Shown here in pieces: positions 62,623 to 64,000 of a DNA stretch of 64,000 bases. Numbering within the stretch: position 1 is the first letter of the stretch; each line of letters starts with the position of its first letter. Location: contig JARKND010000001.1 of the NCBI GenBank assembly GCA_029309925.1, positions 1,426,001 to 1,490,000 of the forward strand, read 5' to 3'. The DNA is from Fulvivirgaceae bacterium JP3-4 (GTDB taxonomy: Bacteria; Bacteroidota; Bacteroidia; Cytophagales; Cyclobacteriaceae). The position numbers were made by a program, and so were the translations under genes. The notes below the pieces were generated by a model. It made no database searches. It saw only the letters and a list, made by a program, of their open reading frames with translations, and was not told the origin of the DNA.

Positions 62623-63321
62623 ATGTCACAAACCGTCCTCCAGGCTGAAAATCTAACAAAAATTTATCGTTCTGCCGAAAGAGACCTGGTCGTTCTCGAT
62701 CATATCTCATTTGCCGTTGAACAGGGGAACTCTATTTCAATCATCGGACCTTCAGGAAGCGGTAAGACCACGCTGCTCGGTTTGTGTGCCGGGCTGGACA
62801 CGCCTTCTTCCGGGACAATCTCGCTCATGGGTTTTAAACTTAACAACATGAGCGAAGATGATCGGGCGTATATCCGCAATCAGTACGTGGGTTTTGTGTT
62901 CCAGAATTTTCAGCTGCTTTCAACGCTGACGGCTTTGGAAAACGTGATGGTACCACTCGAGCTGCGTGGCGAACGCAATGTCATGAACAAGGCTAAGGAA
63001 CTTCTGCATCGTGTGGGGTTAGGCGATCGGGTTCACCATTATCCGTCACAGCTTTCAGGTGGAGAGCAGCAGCGTGTTGCGATGGCCCGCGCCTTCATAA
63101 CGGATCCGAAAATCCTTTTTGCGGATGAGCCCACAGGAAATCTTGATGAAGAAAACGCTACACATATTACCGAACTTCTTTTTAATCTGAACAAGGAACA
63201 GGGGACAACCCTTGTGCTCGTTACGCACAACCTTGACCTCGCACAACGCACGCAACGCATCCTGCGCATGAAAGGTGGAAAACTGGTTCAGGATGTTTAT
63301 AGTCCATCGATAGCACGATAG
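62623..63321 (+). CDS. LolD/YbbA-type ABC transporter ATP-binding protein
   Basis: ATG 62623 gives 232 residues (MSQTVLQAENLTKIYRS); TTG 62608 would add five residues. Walker A IIGPSGSGKTTLLGL, Q-loop VFQNFQLLSTLTALENVMVPLEL (typical for the LolD/MacB/YbbA branch), signature LSGGEQQRVAMARA, Walker B ILFADEPTGNLDEE and H-loop LVLVTHNLDLA are all intact. It pairs with the FtsX-like permease that starts 5 bp after its stop. It faces the tesA-like gene, mirroring the E. coli ybbA neighbourhood. Confidence 0.92.
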   Translation: MSQTVLQAENLTKIYRSAERDLVVLDHISFAVEQGNSISIIGPSGSGKTTLLGLCAGLDTPSSGTISLMGFKLNNMSEDDRAYIRNQYVGFVFQNFQLLSTLTALENVMVPLELRGERNVMNKAKELLHRVGLGDRVHHYPSQLSGGEQQRVAMARAFITDPKILFADEPTGNLDEENATHITELLFNLNKEQGTTLVLVTHNLDLAQRTQRILRMKGGKLVQDVYSPSIAR

Positions 63322-63326
63322 ATCCC

Positions 63327-64000
63327 ATGATCGAATACATCATCAAGATCAAACGTAAGACGAAGACGATCTTCACTGATCGCTGGGTTTGGCGGATGGC
63401 CTGGCGGGATGCACGGCACAACTACTCACGTCTTATCCTTTTCACTGCCTCACTCATAACCGGTATCGCAGCCGTTGTTGCACTCGACTCTCTCAACCGT
63501 TCACTTCAGAATGATATCGACAACAACGCAAAAGAATTGCTGGGCGCTGACCTGGTGGTAACAGGTGACAAAAAATTCGCTCCTGAAGTAAAGACCTTTT
63601 TTGATTCGCTCAAATATCCGCAAGCTTCGGAAGCAGATATGGCTTCCATGGTGTTGTTTCTGCACAACGGGCAGTCGCGACTGATACGACTTGTAGCACT
63701 GCGTGGGAATTTCCCTTTCTATGGTGAGATTGAAACGCAGCCTGCGAATGCCTATAGAAAAGTGAAACGCGGCAGGTACGCCATGCTTGATGAAACGCTC
63801 GCGAGTCAGTATGAGGTCAGTTCGGACGATTCCCTTCGCATTGGAAACTCGGTTTTCAAAGTTGCAGGGGTCGTAAAAAAAATTCCGGGAGGAGGAGGCA
63901 TCATGACAACTTTCACGCCCTCGGTCTACATCTCGCTTGACGATCTCGATTCTACAGGGCTTGTGCAGTTTGGGAGTCGTGTAAACTACAAGCAGTATTT
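63327..64000 (+). CDS. YbbP-like ABC permease, N-terminal part (cut by window edge)
   Basis: The frame starts at ATG 63327 (MIEYIIKIKRKTKTIFTDRW) and is open to the end of the window, about 224 residues. WRMAWRDARHNYSRLILFTASLITGIAAVVALDSL is the first membrane helix typical for YbbP permeases, followed by a MacB_PCD-like periplasmic domain (DIDNNAKELLGADLVVTGDKKF ... SVFKVAGVVKKIPGGGG). YbbP proteins are large (~800 residues), so most of the gene is missing. It starts 5 bp after the ATPase gene and forms an ABC exporter with it. Confidence 0.9.
   Translation, partial: MIEYIIKIKRKTKTIFTDRWVWRMAWRDARHNYSRLILFTASLITGIAAVVALDSLNRSLQNDIDNNAKELLGADLVVTGDKKFAPEVKTFFDSLKYPQASEADMASMVLFLHNGQSRLIRLVALRGNFPFYGEIETQPANAYRKVKRGRYAMLDETLASQYEVSSDDSLRIGNSVFKVAGVVKKIPGGGGIMTTFTPSVYISLDDLDSTGLVQFGSRVNYKQY

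Noticed and set aside
1-64000. tRNA, rRNA, insertion sequences or prophage
   Set aside because: No transposase, integrase or phage protein is among the frames, and I saw no tRNA cloverleaf or rRNA sequence while reading; a dedicated covariance search was not possible.

Overview
The window looks like chromosomal DNA of a Bacteroidota bacterium, most likely of the Cytophagales type. The evidence is two proteins with type IX secretion (T9SS) type A C-terminal sorting domains, a giant adhesin with a gliding-motility-type (CHU_C, T9SS type B) C-terminus, a PorP/SprF-family protein, Bacteroidota-style porin and men genes, and weak ribosome binding sites with several TTG/GTG starts. I see no rRNA, tRNA, transposase, phage gene or CRISPR array.

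Layout. 1-643 is the 5' part of a family 2 glycosyltransferase. 701-7887 is a tight three-gene adhesin / PorP-SprF / PD40 cassette. 7999-26487 is an envelope polysaccharide region. It starts with a five-gene minus-strand operon: carbamoyltransferase, a 49-aa SxtK/DUF5989-like peptide, SxtJ-like protein, UbiA-type prenyltransferase and HAD-IB phosphatase. A plus-strand series follows: acyltransferase, Wzz/BY-kinase-like protein, flippase, a 45-aa membrane peptide, O-antigen ligase/polymerase, a short TolC-like protein and a GT-C glycosyltransferase. A second GT-C-like protein lies on the minus strand, then a DprE1/DprE2 pair. 27092-27941 is a repeat-rich, gene-free stretch with a ~120-bp tandem array. 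27942-39309 (minus strand) holds a YhdH/AcuI-type reductase, an AT3 acyltransferase/SGNH pair, a multidomain T9SS esterase, three glycosyltransferases, a sugar-1-phosphate transferase that would start lipid-linked glycan assembly, and a single-domain response regulator. 39424-45119 is a menaquinone operon (menF-menD-menB-PPC protein-menE, with a thioesterase at its head). 45249-53269 is mostly housekeeping: histidine phosphatase, TPR protein, coiled-coil protein, Nif3, LpxK, porin, MiaE. 53271-59089 holds a 1348-aa Asp-box T9SS protein, a small lipoprotein and a Bacteroidota protein usually labelled asparagine synthetase B. 59245-64000 has a MacB-like permease, an MFS transporter, and a tesA / ybbA / ybbP-like group cut by the window edge.

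How the genes may work together. The UbiA protein, HAD phosphatase, DprE1 and DprE2 together match the steps of mycobacterial decaprenylphosphoryl-arabinose synthesis. They sit among polymer assembly genes and two orphan GT-C membrane enzymes, and a carbamoyltransferase cassette shares the UbiA/HAD operon. My inference is a carbamoylated, polyprenyl-phospho-pentose-derived (D-arabinofuranose-like) surface polysaccharide in a Gram-negative bacterium. This is the most interesting system in the window. It rests on homology read by eye and has not been tested.
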